A stretch of 64,000 nt of DNA from Magnolia sinica (taxonomy: Eukaryota; Streptophyta; Magnoliopsida; Magnoliales; Magnoliaceae), in contig NC_080583.1 of NCBI RefSeq assembly GCF_029962835.1, positions 71,719,158 through 71,783,157 of the forward strand, in the 5' to 3' direction. Of the stretch, positions 12,021 to 22,964 are shown one piece after another. The notes beneath the pieces are model-generated. The model did no database searches and had not been told where the DNA came from. It saw only the letters and a program-made list of their open reading frames with translations. The translations under genes and the position numbers were made by a program. Within the stretch, counting starts at the first letter, position 1, and every line of letters starts with the position of its first letter.

Positions 12021-13430
12021 CCTGTAGCAAGATAGTTAGCAATATCAGCGAACCAAGGTGAATGGGAGATTCTGAACAGCTGTTCATCAGGGAACATGTC
12101 ATTGATATGGGTCGCCTCAAGGGACTCAGAGGTATTAAGGCGAGAAAGGTGATCAGCCACTACGTTCTCTACTCCTTTTTTATCTTTAATTTCCAAATCA
12201 AATTCTTGGAGTAGAAGGATCCATCGTATCAAGCGGGGCTTAGAATCATTCTTAGAAAGAAGATACTTAAGTGCTGCATGATCTGTGTAGATAATAATCT
12301 TGGATCCGATCAAGTAGGACCTAAATTTGTCCAAGGCGAACACTACGGCTAAGAGTTCCTTTTCCGTAGTCGAGTAGTTCACTTGGGCAGGATTTAGAGT
12401 CCTACTTGCGTAGTGAATGACGTAGGGCTTCTTGTCTTTTCTCTAGCCTAGGACCGCCCCAAGAGCATAATCAGAAGCGTCGCACATAAGCTCAAAAGGA
12501 AGGTTCCAGTCGGGTGGCTGCATGATAGGTGCAGTGGTTAATGTGCCTTTAAGCTTGGTGAAAGCTTCCTGGCATTGCTCAGTCCACTCGTACGGAACAT
12601 CCTTTTGAAGAAGATTACATAATGGACGAGAGAGGAGACTAAAGTCCTTTATGAATCGCCTGTAAAATCCTGCGTGTCCTAAGAAGGATCGCACGTCTCT
12701 GATGTTCTTGGGTGGAGGTAGGTTAGAGATAAGATCGATTTTTGCCTTATCTACCTCGATTCCTTTGGACGAGATGATATGTCCAAGGACAATTCCCTTC
12801 GAACCATGAAATGGCACTTCTCCCAATTAAGTACCAGTTCTTTTCTTCACATCTTTTCAAGACACATTTAAGACTTTCCAAGCACTCTCTGAAAGAGGAC
12901 CAAAAAAAGAGAAATCATCCATGAAGACCTCTAGATATTGCCCCACCATGTCGGAAAAATACTAAGCATACATCGTGAAAAGTGGCGGGGGCATTACATA
13001 GTCGAATGACATCCTTCGATAGGCAAAGGTGCCGTAGGGACATGTAAATGTGGTCTTTTCCTGGTCTTCAGGGGCTATCTCTATTTGGTTGTAGCCCGAA
13101 TACCCGTCAAGGAAACAGTATTAGGAATGACCAGCTAACCTTTATAGGATCCGATCAATGAATGGTAAAGGAAAGTGGTCTTTCCTCGTGACGGTATTCA
13201 ACTTCCTGTAGTCAATGCACATTCTCCAACCGGTAGTGACTCTAGTTGGCACGAGTTCATTATTAGCATTGGCTACGATGGTGATTCCGGGACTTCTTAG
13301 GGACCACTTGAGTTGGACTCACCCATTGACTATCGGATATAGGGTATATAATACCCACATCCAATAGTTTAAGAACCTCGGCCTTAACCACTTCCTTCAT
13401 GTTTGGATTTAGTCTACGTTGTGGTTCTCC
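12020..13430 (-). mobile_element. reverse transcriptase and RNase H region of the Athila-like element
   Basis: Reverse transcriptase opens with a GIIYPISDSQWVSP-type segment and closes with a connection segment (LGHIISSKGIEVD, FLGHAGFYRRFI). RNase H follows ([51 protein letters not shown]). These enzymes copy the element RNA into DNA and remove the RNA strand. The order protease-RT-RNase H-integrase identifies Ty3/gypsy. Part of a broken element. Confidence 0.92.
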
Positions 13431-14149
13431 GAGCGATCTTTGCATTATCCTCAAGATATATGTGGTGAGTACAAATCGAGGATCGATTCCTTTGAGGTCC
13501 GCTATCGTCCATCCTGTGGCTCCTTTATGCTCAATGAGAGTAGATATAAGCATACTCTCCTGTTCTTTCTCCAGGTGGGCAGAGATCACCACCGGGTATG
13601 TCTCATCTTGACCTAAATATGCATATTTCAAATCAGAGGGCAAAGGTTTTAGGTCAAGCTTCGGCGGCTTGAGGTTAGACGGCAGAGGCACTACATCAGT
13701 TTGTGGTAATTCTTCAAATTGTGGCCTCCATCGGTTAACTTCAAGTACCGGTGCAGTATCAAGTAAGGCGCACGTCTCCCTAATCATGTCATCATCAAAA
13801 TCATGGGAGTGGGCCAGGCACGTCTCTAGATGGTCGGAGGATAAGGTCAGAGGTGTCGTATCTTCCACGAAAGAGTCAATCATGTTAATGTCGTGGAACT
13901 CGTCATCATCCTCTGAATTGCTGCCGTTATTGAAAAAAATGTTTGACTCCAATGTCAAATTTCCAAAAGACATAGTCATGATACCATTCCTGCAATTGAT
14001 AATTGCATTTGACGTGGCAAGGAATGGGCGACCAAGAATGACGGGAATCTGAGTGCTCATGTTATTGATGGGTTCGGTGTCCAGGATGATAAAGTCTACA
14101 GGGTAGTAAAATCTATCAACTTGGACCAACACATCCTCAATTATCCCTC

Positions 14150-16150
14150 TTGGTACACGAACGAGCAATCAGCAAGTTGTAGTGTGGTTAGGGTGGGTTT
14201 TAATTCACCCAAACCTAACTGTTTGTATACCGAGTAGGGAATCAGATTGACGCTTGCTCCTAAGTCAAGAAGTGCGTGATCAATTCGATGGTTCCCGATT
14301 ACACATGATATGGTTGGGCTACCGGGATCCTTGAATTTCTGCGGCACGTCTTGCTTCAGGATGGCACTCACTTTCTCAGTCAAGAAGATTTTTTTTTGAA
14401 TAATTTTCCGTCGCTTGGTCGTGCATAAGTCTTTTAGGAATTTGGCATATGAAGGTATCTGTTTAACGACATCAAGTAGAGGAATGTTGACTTTCACCTG
14501 TTTCAACACCTCTAGGATATCCTGAGAGTTAGAGAGAGGTTTTGGTGAAACCAACCGTTGGGGGAATGGAGCAACTGGCTTCTCTAGAAGTTCCGGTTCC
14601 ACTTTTTGTGGGGCATCACTGGATCCATCATTGTTGTCCTCTTTTGGTTCTTGAGGCTTTTCGGGCCTAACCGGAAGAGTTTTATCAATGATCTTCCCAC
14701 TCCTAAGAGTGGTGATGGATTTAGCATGTCCCATCTGATTTGAAGAGCTGGGATCATTATTCTCGTACTGTGGTTTAGGATTGGGGAGAGGTTGTGCAGG
14801 AAGCATCCCCTTTTCTATAACCGTCATACGAGAATCTATCTTTTGCATAAAATCTGTAATTCCCCGCATTGCCTGAGCCAGCTCTTGTATGGGATTTTGA
14901 ACCGGTTCCTCTTGAGGTTTCACTTGATTTGGATTTTGATTGAAGAAACCTGGAGGAGTCGCCGTTTGTCCATTCCTCCAACTAAAGTTTGGATGATTTT
15001 TCCAGCCAGGATTGTATGTGTTGGAGTTAGGTCCAGTAAAAGGTCTTTGATAGTTATTTACGGCATTGGCTTGTTCATTCAACACTCCTCGAAAGGCAGG
15101 TATTGTAGGACAGTTTTCAGTTGTGTGAATGTTGCAATCACAGATGCCGCAAACAATTTCATTGACCTTTTCCTTCTTTCCTTCCATGGCCTCAACTTTC
15201 CTTATGAGCGTAGTCACTTTACACTTGAGATCATCCTCTTCTTTCAAGAGATATAATCCACCTTTCTCTTTTAATTGAGTCGGCCTAGACGTGGTGTTCG
15301 ACTTTGGGTAATAGTCCCAAGATTGTGTTGGTGCAGCCAACCTGGCGAGGTAGTCCCATACCTCGTCGATATCTTTATTAATGAACTCTCCATTACACAT
15401 TGTCTCGACCATTTGGCGCATGGAAGATGTCAGTCCATCATAGAAAAAATTTGTAATGCGCCACGTTTCAAATCCGTGTTGTGGGCATGAACTGACCAAA
15501 TCTTTGAACCTTTCCCAACATTGGAAGAATGTTTCATCTTCCTTTTGGGCAAAGTTCATGATTGCTTTTCTGAGGGTAATCGTTTTATGATGTGGGAAGA
15601 ATTTTTTTATGAATTCCCTCTGCATGTCGTTCCATGTGCCAATGGATCTAGGACGCAGTGAATGTAACCACGTCTTAGCTTTCTCTTTTAAGGAAAAAGG
15701 AAAGAGTTTCAGCCTAATTGTATCCTCAGATACATTAGGAAAACATAATGTAGCTATAATCTCATCGAACTCTTTCAAATGTAAATATGGACTCTCTGAT
15801 TCAAGTCCATGGAATTTGGGAAGGAGTTGGATAACTCCTGGCTTGATGTCCATTTGTCCTGTATTTTCAGGAAAAATCATGCATGAGGGCGTACTCACTC
15901 CCGCCGGTTGTAGAAAATCTCGTAAAGTACGAGGCGGGGGTGCCTGTTGCACCTCATTTTCATCCTGGATACCCTCCACCCTAGGTGGAAGTAGAGTCTT
16001 GTAAGACCCGTCAATTAACTCAGGGGATTTCGAGCGGTGTCTAGTCCTGCGATGGATAGTCAACCCCTCAACCAATCCTCCTTCAGTCAAGAGACGTCGA
16101 GTGTCGTCACGGGCCCACTTGGGCATGAAAACACTCGCAGCCCTCAATTA
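14150..16150 (-). mobile_element. gag and protease region of the Athila-like element
   Basis: The gag domain carries FDEIIATLCFPNVSE, LFPFSLKEKAKTWL, WNDMQREFIKKFFP and FFQCWERFKDLV, the standard plant Ty3 retrotransposon gag pattern. A C-x2-C type knuckle (CGICDCNIHTTENCP) follows. Near the end lies the aspartic protease site in the variant form DLGASVNLIPYSVYKQLGLG. Gag packages the RNA and the protease processes the polyprotein. The long frame shows how recent the copy is. Confidence 0.93.
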
Positions 16151-16210
16151 AAAACCTAATCCTAAGAAAGGAAAAGAAAATCTAGAAAGAAAGAGAGAGT
16201 TGGAAAGAAG

Positions 16211-16632
16211 TTACCAAATCGAAGTCCTAAGTTAAAAACCTGCAAAATAAAACAAAAATAAGTTAGATTCTAAAAAGAAAAATAGCAGTAAATTAATTTC
16301 TAAAAGAAGGAATTTTTAAAAGAAAGTGGAGATTTCTAAAATAAATTAGGAAAGATCTAAACTAGAAAGTAGATTATTAAAAGAGAACTGAAAGATAGGA
16401 AGTAGGGAAAGAGCTTACCAAATTAGAAATTTCTATCTTAAAGGCCTACAAAATAAGAAGGTTAGTTCCTAAAAAATATTCTAAAAATAAATTAGGAAAA
16501 TAAATTAGATTTTAAAAGTGCTAGAATTAGAAAATTTCTAAAATTTAAACCCTAATTCTAAAAATATGAAAAAGTAGAGAGATTAGGAAGGAATTACCAA
16601 TTGAGAAACTTATGTCCAGATCCTATAAAATA
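16211..16632 (-). repeat. three spaced short repeats in the Athila-like leader
   Basis: Three related modules lie at about 16211-16250, 16415-16457 and 16594-16634. On the coding strand each has a pyrimidine-rich run ending TAG or CAG (for example TTATTTTGTAG), then 25-27 bases, then GTAA (for example GTAAGC). The shared core ends in ATTTG or AATTG directly before the GTAA. Spacing is about 180-205 bases. They may be plain tandem-repeat residue in the leader or may act as splice-like signals. Confidence 0.6.
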
Positions 16633-16757
16633 GGAAACAAGTTAGTTTTGAACCCAAATAGAAATAAATAAATAAATAAATAAAAACTAAGGTTAGTAAA
16701 ATCCTAATCTTAAACTAATCCTAAAACCAATTAATTTCAGAAAATCGTAACCGTCAG

Positions 16758-16775
16758 TCCCCGGCAACGGCGCCA
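16758..16775 (-). other. primer binding site, tRNA-Asp type
   Basis: The plus strand reads TCCCCGGCAACGGCGCCA, which equals the 3' end of plant tRNA-Asp(GUC) with its CCA tail. The coding strand therefore carries TGGCGCCGTTGCCGGGGA. It starts six bases inside the 5' LTR. tRNA-Asp priming is known for Athila-type elements. Confidence 0.93.
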
Positions 16776-16781
16776 AAAACT

Positions 16782-18951
16782 TGTTCACACCCCAAGTGTA
16801 GGGTTGTGATGTAGTAATAAACTCGGTAAGATCGAGGTCGAATCCACAGGGACTGATACCTGTACGTTATCTGAAATCAAGTAAAACTAGAACTAGACTA
16901 AGATGCGATCTAAACAAAATAGAATTTAAGAAATAATTGTGGAAGAATTATCTAAGACTTTAAGGAATTCAGAAAAAGGAAACTAGGGATTCAGAGGATC
17001 CACTTGTAGAGATCAGGGAGATCGTATGCCAGGATCACAAATTATGGAAATTTACTGAACTGCCATTGATATAGGTTTCAAGAGATGATATGAATTAGAA
17101 TGGATTCCATCACCAAACCATGCCCATGAGACAAAGCAAACAACAGAATTAATCTAATTACCAATCAATCAACATGCCATGAAGGTTAGGAAGGTACTGT
17201 CATCCTACCATGCCCATGGGACAATGATGAACAACAGGGCTTCCTGACTTCATAAATATAAAAAGAGGAAAGAAATATTCGAAGCCATTGCAAGCCCATT
17301 GTAATTTCAGTCACAACATGCCATTAAAAACTAAAAATATTCCCATAAAATTAAATCAAAAATAATCTCTTCAATCTAATCAAAGGGCACCAGCAACATC
17401 TCTCCCATCAGGCTACAAGCTTCACCCCTTAGCCCTAGCTAATAGGATTAGCTACACATGGATGGGTTGGTTAAACAAAATAAAATAAAGAAAAGAAAAA
17501 GAAAAGAACAAGAAGGGATGAGAGAGAAAACCCAGCTTTTTCTCCTGTCTTCACTCTTCCAGCCCTTTTCCCCACCACGCACAGCAGCAGCAGAAGAACT
17601 ACCGTTTCCACGTATAGCAGCAGCAAAACTACCTCCCAGCACGTCCTTTCGCGTCTCCACCCAGCAACCAGCCTCCAAATTCCCGCACACCCTAGCCGTC
17701 CTCCCTTCTCTCTCTTTTAAAGACCAAAAACTCCCTCTGGCGCTGCTGCAGAGTCCTGAGGGGATTAGGCTGCGGAAAGCTTCGCAGTCAGGAACGCAAA
17801 CCGCGTTCGTATACGGAGTGGAACGCAGATATATTGTGTTTGGAACGAGATTTTGGACGACTGATCGTCCAAAAATCAGAATCGGACTTCTTGGGGGTGG
17901 TCACGGTTCCCTGCTGATGAAAATGAATGATTTGGATTGCTGATCCGACCACCGTCTTGATCAAGGAACCGCCCGGAAGTCCCGGCTGCGCGCAACAGGG
18001 CTTGCGCGGTTCGGACGCTGTACTGATGGGGGGGCCCACGATCGGGTTTCTCCAGATAATCCACTCCGTTCATTATATTACCCTCGCAATTTCGGTCGGA
18101 AATGACTAATTTTGAATCTATTTCGGTGCGCCCCACGTAGTTTTCATTCAGCCGTCCATTCTCCGTTTGGACAGTTGGATTGCAATCCTCACTGTCTTCT
18201 GAGTTTCTGACACCTAGGCGAGGGTAATTACCCCCTTTTTATCACCTTGGACGGTCCAGATTTTCAGCATATGTGATGGATGGGTTCCACAGTCAAAAAA
18301 ACCGGAATCGACCGTCTAAACGCTGTTGCGTTTTTGAATAGGACGCGGGTCAGTGGTGGCTGACCCTTTGTAGGAATTCAGTGCACCACAGGAGTGCACC
18401 GTTTATGCACTCGCATGCTCCTTGTGGGGTCCATCATGATGTATATATGAAATTCGCTCCGTCCATACACTCTATCACATCATTTAGACCATGGAGATCG
18501 GAGATGAAGCATATCCAAACAGCAGGTGGGCCCAGAATCATGATTCCGAGGGATGATCTATCCATTAGGCCACTTCCACCAGGATACAACAGCCGAAATT
18601 CTACATGTACGGTTAATTTATATTCTTCAGGCCGTGTATGAAATTTCGGGACAAACGGATGTGAGAAACCTATGATCTTGCATTCTGGCTGACTTTCGGG
18701 CCACTTGAACTTCAGTTTCTCGATTTTTTCGGATCTCGGCTGTGTAAAATCGTCGATCCCAATCCCCAGGAGTCCGTCCCCTGCTTTTGTGACATAGGAG
18801 TGCCGAATCCGTGTTTTTAATACCCAATTTCAGTTTAAGCTCCTGATTGCATCTTGCAACAAAACACAATTAAAACCGGGCGTTAAACAGTATCATACCC
18901 GTAAATCCAGGTAATAATTGGGGTCTAATATGTAATATTTGACCCTCAACA
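16782..18951 (-). repeat. 5' LTR of the Athila-like element
   Basis: This is the LTR next to the primer site, so it is the promoter-bearing copy for minus-strand transcription. It differs from the copy at 7228-9398 at roughly 30 positions by hand count. Reading frames inside both LTRs are mirrored because the copies are nearly identical; they have no recognised product. Confidence 0.95.
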
Positions 18952-19257
18952 ACCTGCTAAAACCTGGCCCATTGCCACCCCTAATCGCAGACAGAACATT
19001 GCCCAAAAACTCACTTGCTGAACTATATGTACATCTTTGTTGAAATTAATAACTTAGTTATTGGAGTGCAGATCCTCTGTTTGGTGGAAACAGCGAGCAG
19101 CTGAATTCAATATTCTTATTGGTCCACGTCAATATAAGTGCCACACCCACTTTTTTTAATATATAAAAAAAAATTTACATTTCAGTAAAAGTCTAACGCG
19201 ATTAGACGGTTTCGTTTGGAAATAGGATTGCATACCGGTAAGGGTATGCTCTTGCTC
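18952..19257. other. intergenic gap
   Basis: The first ~35 bases (ACCTGGCCCATTGCCACC) resemble the end of a decayed short element split by the Ty3 insertion. The rest is unassigned. Confidence 0.4.
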
Positions 19258-19262
19258 TTACC

Positions 19263-19744
19263 GTACTGAGTAAACTCAGTTGGCCCACGTTGTATGTACG
19301 TAGTCTATCCAGGCCGTCCATCCTTTTTTACATCTAATTTAAGGCGATGAACCCAAAATTGAAGTATATCCAAATATCAAGTGGATCATACCACTGTAAA
19401 CAGTGGAGATAATGATTTCCACCGTTGAAACCTTGCTAGGTCCCACAGTGATGTTTATTTGTCATCCAACCTTTCCATAAGATCATACAGGCATGGATGA
19501 AGAGAAAACACAAATATAAGCTTCATCTAAAACTTTTGTAGCCCCCTGACAAATTTTCAACGGTAAACGTTCAATTCAACTGTTTCCTATGGTGTGGTCC
19601 ATTTGAACATTGTATATGGTTCATTTTTTGATCTCGAGCCCTAAAAATTATCTGGTAAAATTGATGGACGGCTGGTAAAATTGATGGACGGAGCAGATAA
19701 AATACATAAATCATGGTGGACCCTGCGGAGTTTACTCAGTACGC
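19263..19744. mobile_element. foldback MITE with GTACTGAGTAAACTC ends
   Basis: GTACTGAGTAAACTC at the left is mirrored by GAGTTTACTCAGTAC at the right. Inside are paired TATCCAGGCCGTCCATCC-like and GATGGACGG blocks, TCAAGTGGATCATACCACTG and its loose mirror, and a CCCACAGTGATG segment. A 21-base unit around CTGGTAAAATTGATGGACGG is tandemly doubled at about 19651-19693. No coding capacity. Confidence 0.75.
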
Positions 19745-19801
19745 TAACGTAGTGGGTTACTCACTCACTGCGCCCGCTTCCTTACATTTTGGGATTACGC
19801 G

Positions 19802-20110
19802 CACGGGTTGAGTAGCGACACTCGCTACTGAAGTGACGTCACCTAGTTACCTGGTTCCCACCATGATGTATGTTTTGTATCCACACGGTCCATCCATTTG
19901 GAGAGATAATTTTAAGGCATGAGCCATAGAATGTATCATATTCAAAACTCGGGTGGAGCCCACTATAGAAAACAGTAGAAAGAGTTACACCCACCATTAA
20001 AAACTTCCCAGGGTAAAAAGTTTTCCATCAAGCTGATATGTATGTTTTCCCTTCTTCAATGTCTGTGTTAACTTAAGGTCCACCGTGATTTTTATTTAAG
20101 TTTTTATATG
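19802..20110. mobile_element. half copy of family A foldback MITE
   Basis: It starts GGTTGAGTAGCGACACTCGC followed by TACTGAAGTGACGTCACC. It then has the CACCATGATGTATGTTTTGT core and the CCATCCATTTGGAGAGAT block. The mirror half is missing and the next copy begins about ten bases later, so it looks like a truncated or tandemly duplicated half element. Confidence 0.65.
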
Positions 20111-20120
20111 GGGATTTATG

Positions 20121-20650
20121 TTGAGTAGTGAGACTCGCAGCTAAAGTGATGTCACGTAGTTATGTCGGTCCCACCATGATGTACGTTTTGTATCCACACC
20201 GTCCATCCATTTGGAGAGATCATTTAGGGTATGAGCCAAAGAATGAATCAGATCCAAAACTTGAGTGGACCCCACCACAGAAAACAGTGAAGAGAGTATG
20301 CTCACCATTAAAAACTTCAAAGCGCCACAAAAGTTTTCGATCAAGCTGATATTTGTGTTTCTGCTTCTTTAATATCCGTGCTAACTTATGAACATGTTAG
20401 ATCTCCAATAAAAATGACGGTGGACCTTGAGAAGGCTTCAACAGTGGACGTCATTCTCCTCACTATTTTCTATGGTGGGGTTCACTCCAACTTTGGATCT
20501 ACCTCATTCTTTCGATCATACCCTAAAATGATCTCTCCAAATGGATGGACAATGTGGATACAACACATACATCATGGTGGGCCCCATAGAACTTGGTGGT
20601 GTCACTTCAGTAGTGAGTCTAGCTACTCAACATGTTGGTAGCTAATCCGC
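20121..20650. mobile_element. family A foldback MITE
   Basis: The left end GTTGAGTAGTGAGACTCGC mirrors the right end GTAGTGAGTCTAGCTACTCA. The inner core CCCACCATGATGTACGTTTT mirrors ACACATACATCATGGTGGGC. The right side ends in a GGTAGCTAATCCGC tail, matching the terminal GCGGATT of other family A copies. No coding capacity. Confidence 0.75.
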
Positions 20651-20744
20651 CTCCAATATCTTTATTCTAAAATTTAATTAGGCCATGTCATCTCACAACA
20701 ATTTTATAAGACAGAAAACATATTTACAAAATTTGCTTGATTAG

Positions 20745-21480
20745 CAAGGAATGTTAACTGTGACACAGGATGAGTGATGTTCATAGGATCCTCATCGTGG
20801 GCCCACCTTGATCTATGCATTGTACATCTACTCCATCCATCCGTGTTCTCATATTATTTTAAGACTCGATCCGAATCGGTACTTGTGATCGTGTCATATT
20901 CAGTCCGGATTAGTCCAGGATAGATCCGGACTTAGATTGGGTTAGGCACGCTGGACTCGGTACCGAGTTAGGTCGAGTTTAGGTCAGGCCTATTTCAAAA
21001 CCAAATCGAGTCGGGTCAGCCCTAACTCAGTTTGAATCAACTCGATGCCCACCTCTAACCATGATGGTTGGCTTTTATCCACATTGTTTATCCATTTTGC
21101 CCACTTAAATTAGGGCATGAGTCTAAAAATAGATAGATTGATATCTGAAGTGGACCACACCATAGAAAAAGTGGTGATTGAACACATGCCATTATAAACT
21201 TCGTAGAGACCAATGTAATGTTTATTTTCCATCCAACTAACTTATAACGTTACAAAGACATGGATGAAGAGAAAATACAAATATCAGCTTGATCCAAAAC
21301 TTTTGTAGCCCCCAATAAGTTTTTAATCTTCTAATCACCAATGTTTCTTGTTGTGTGGTCCACTTGAGATTTGGATCTTCCTCAATTTTGTGCTCATGAA
21401 CTACAATGATTTGTAAAAATGGATGGACGACATGGATAAAATACATACATTATGGTGGAGCCAATAGAGCTTTTCCAATA
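20745..21480. mobile_element. foldback MITE with a second element inside
   Basis: The left half has CATCGTGGGCCCACCTTGAT and a CCATCCATCCGTG block. The right half has the mirrored GGATGGACGACATGGAT and TACATTATGGTGGAGCC. Between them, about 20855-21060, lies a sequence rich in GAGTCGGGTC-like words ending in GATGCCCACCTCTAA, typical of another short plant TIR element. The outer element was therefore probably interrupted. Boundaries are approximate. Confidence 0.55.
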
Positions 21481-21489
21481 ACACATAGT

Positions 21490-22254
21490 ACTGCAGCTGG
21501 TGGTATATGCTACCAGTGTCCCCTTTGTCAAAGCCACTGGTATGAGCAAATAGTTAGTGGATCAGGTGGGCCGTATTGTGATGTTTTCTGAAAAATCAAC
21601 CTGGACCACAAGTTGCGTCACCCCATTTTAGGCCACAGGCCGATAAAATTAGTTCTATCTAAAATTCAGGTTGACCACATGATTGCAAATAGTGTATAGG
21701 CAATCCTTGGCTTCCAAATTGTTTCCATTAGTCTGGCCCAAGTGATTCATGTATCCGTGTAATTTTTGGTAAAATACTTTAATTTATTTAAATTTTAATA
21801 ATATAGTTGTTGAAGTAGATTTTGAAATAAGTATAATGTTTGAACCTTTAAAATAAAGGGTGGACATCTCTCTCCCAACTATTTTCTTTAGTGCATATCT
21901 CTAGGCTCAATATGGGACTTAATAGCCAATGGTTATAGTGGATATTAAATAAACATCGCAGTGAGCCTCGAAAAAATCAAGATCATACCCCATACAAATA
22001 TATATATATATATATATATAAACTCTCTTTACAATTGGAGAAGTATGGGGGATTGAATTTTTGGCGGGGACCCACCATGATGTGTATGCAAAATCCACTC
22101 TGACAATTAGATGCGTAATCATTTAGGCCCAAATCCCAAAAAGAAAAAGGTTAACATGAGATTCATGTGAGCCACACCAAAGAAAATATTTGGAAGAGAG
22201 ACATCCACCTTTGAAACTTATAGGACCCACCATGATAATTATATAAAATGGACA
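21490..22254. repeat. degenerate MITE fragments
   Basis: GGTGGGCCGTATTGTGATGT near 21566 and CCCACCATGATGTGTATGC near 22070 are recognisable cores of the same foldback superfamily. The matching halves are incomplete. A TA run lies at about 22005-22021. No gene is seen. Confidence 0.45.
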
Positions 22255-22558
22255 CATTAATTTATCTAATGGAACCCCATCATTTTGTCTAATGGAACCT
22301 TATCACTTTGTCAAATGAACTTGTCACTTTGTCTATTGAAACCCCGTCATTTTATTTGACAAGTCGCCACTTTATCTAGTAAAATTCTGTCACTTTACAG
22401 AATAACATCGTTACTTTGTCTAGTGGAACCAAGTCACTTTATTCAAAAATTCGTCATTTTATCAAGCGAAACCCTATCAATCTATCTGGCAACCCCATCA
22501 CTTTATCCAGTAGAACATTGTCACTTTGTCTAATGGAACCTCGTTACTTTGACCAATA
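22255..22558. repeat. minisatellite, ~25 bp unit
   Basis: About twelve degenerate tandem copies of a unit close to CACTTTGTCTAGTGGAACC plus a few bases. Unit lengths vary from about 20 to 27 bases. The run ends directly before the TG terminus of an LTR at 22567. Confidence 0.85.
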
Positions 22559-22566
22559 ATTACGTT

Positions 22567-22862
22567 TGCAACACCTTGGTTCCCGAAACCCGAGTACACT
22601 ACTCGTTTTTCAAAAATTTGAGTGATAACTTCTAAAGATAGCCTAAATTTCAGGTACATTTTTTTCTTTATTAGACTTAGCAATTTAGTAGAATAGAAAC
22701 AAATTAAATATAAGAGGAATTCCAAATATACATAACAAACTAATCGAGTGGCTACCCGAAGGCTTATACAAACCAATGTCTTAAGTTTTAACACTACACG
22801 ATAGTACAAATTAAATACGAATAAAATCATGGGATACAAGATATATCATGAGATGATCGGAC
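22567..22862 (-). repeat. LTR end piece of the chromovirus-like element
   Basis: It starts TGCAACACC and continues with AACCCGAGTACACTACTCGT. The LTR at 34038 starts TGTAACGCCCCG and has a matching AACTCGAGTATATGACTCAT segment. Roughly two thirds of positions agree over the first 80 bases. The right boundary is where L1 5' sequence begins, placed by inference. Confidence 0.55.
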
Positions 22863-22964
22863 GGGTAGGAGCATGCACTGTGATTTGAGGGTTAAGCTGT
22901 TTAAGCATTTCAGAAGGAAGCGGATTATCTTCACCGTAACAACCGTGAAAGCGAACTTTTTTGG

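Larger units (their letters stand above)
7228..18951 (-). mobile_element. Ty3/gypsy LTR retrotransposon, Athila-like, near full length, broken
   Basis: An 11.7 kb element read on the minus strand. It has two LTRs of about 2.17 kb starting TG and ending CA, a tRNA-Asp primer site, a long A-rich leader, gag, protease, reverse transcriptase, RNase H, integrase and a purine tract. The flanks TCCTG (left) and ACCTG (right) look like a five-base target duplication with one mismatch. By eye the LTRs differ at about 30 of 2170 positions (near 1.4%), mostly C/T changes. That suggests well under a million years at grass rates, or a few million at slow tree rates. The coding region is broken in a few places. 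No chromodomain and no envelope-like frame were seen. The Athila assignment rests on size, primer site and the lack of a chromodomain. Confidence 0.93.
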
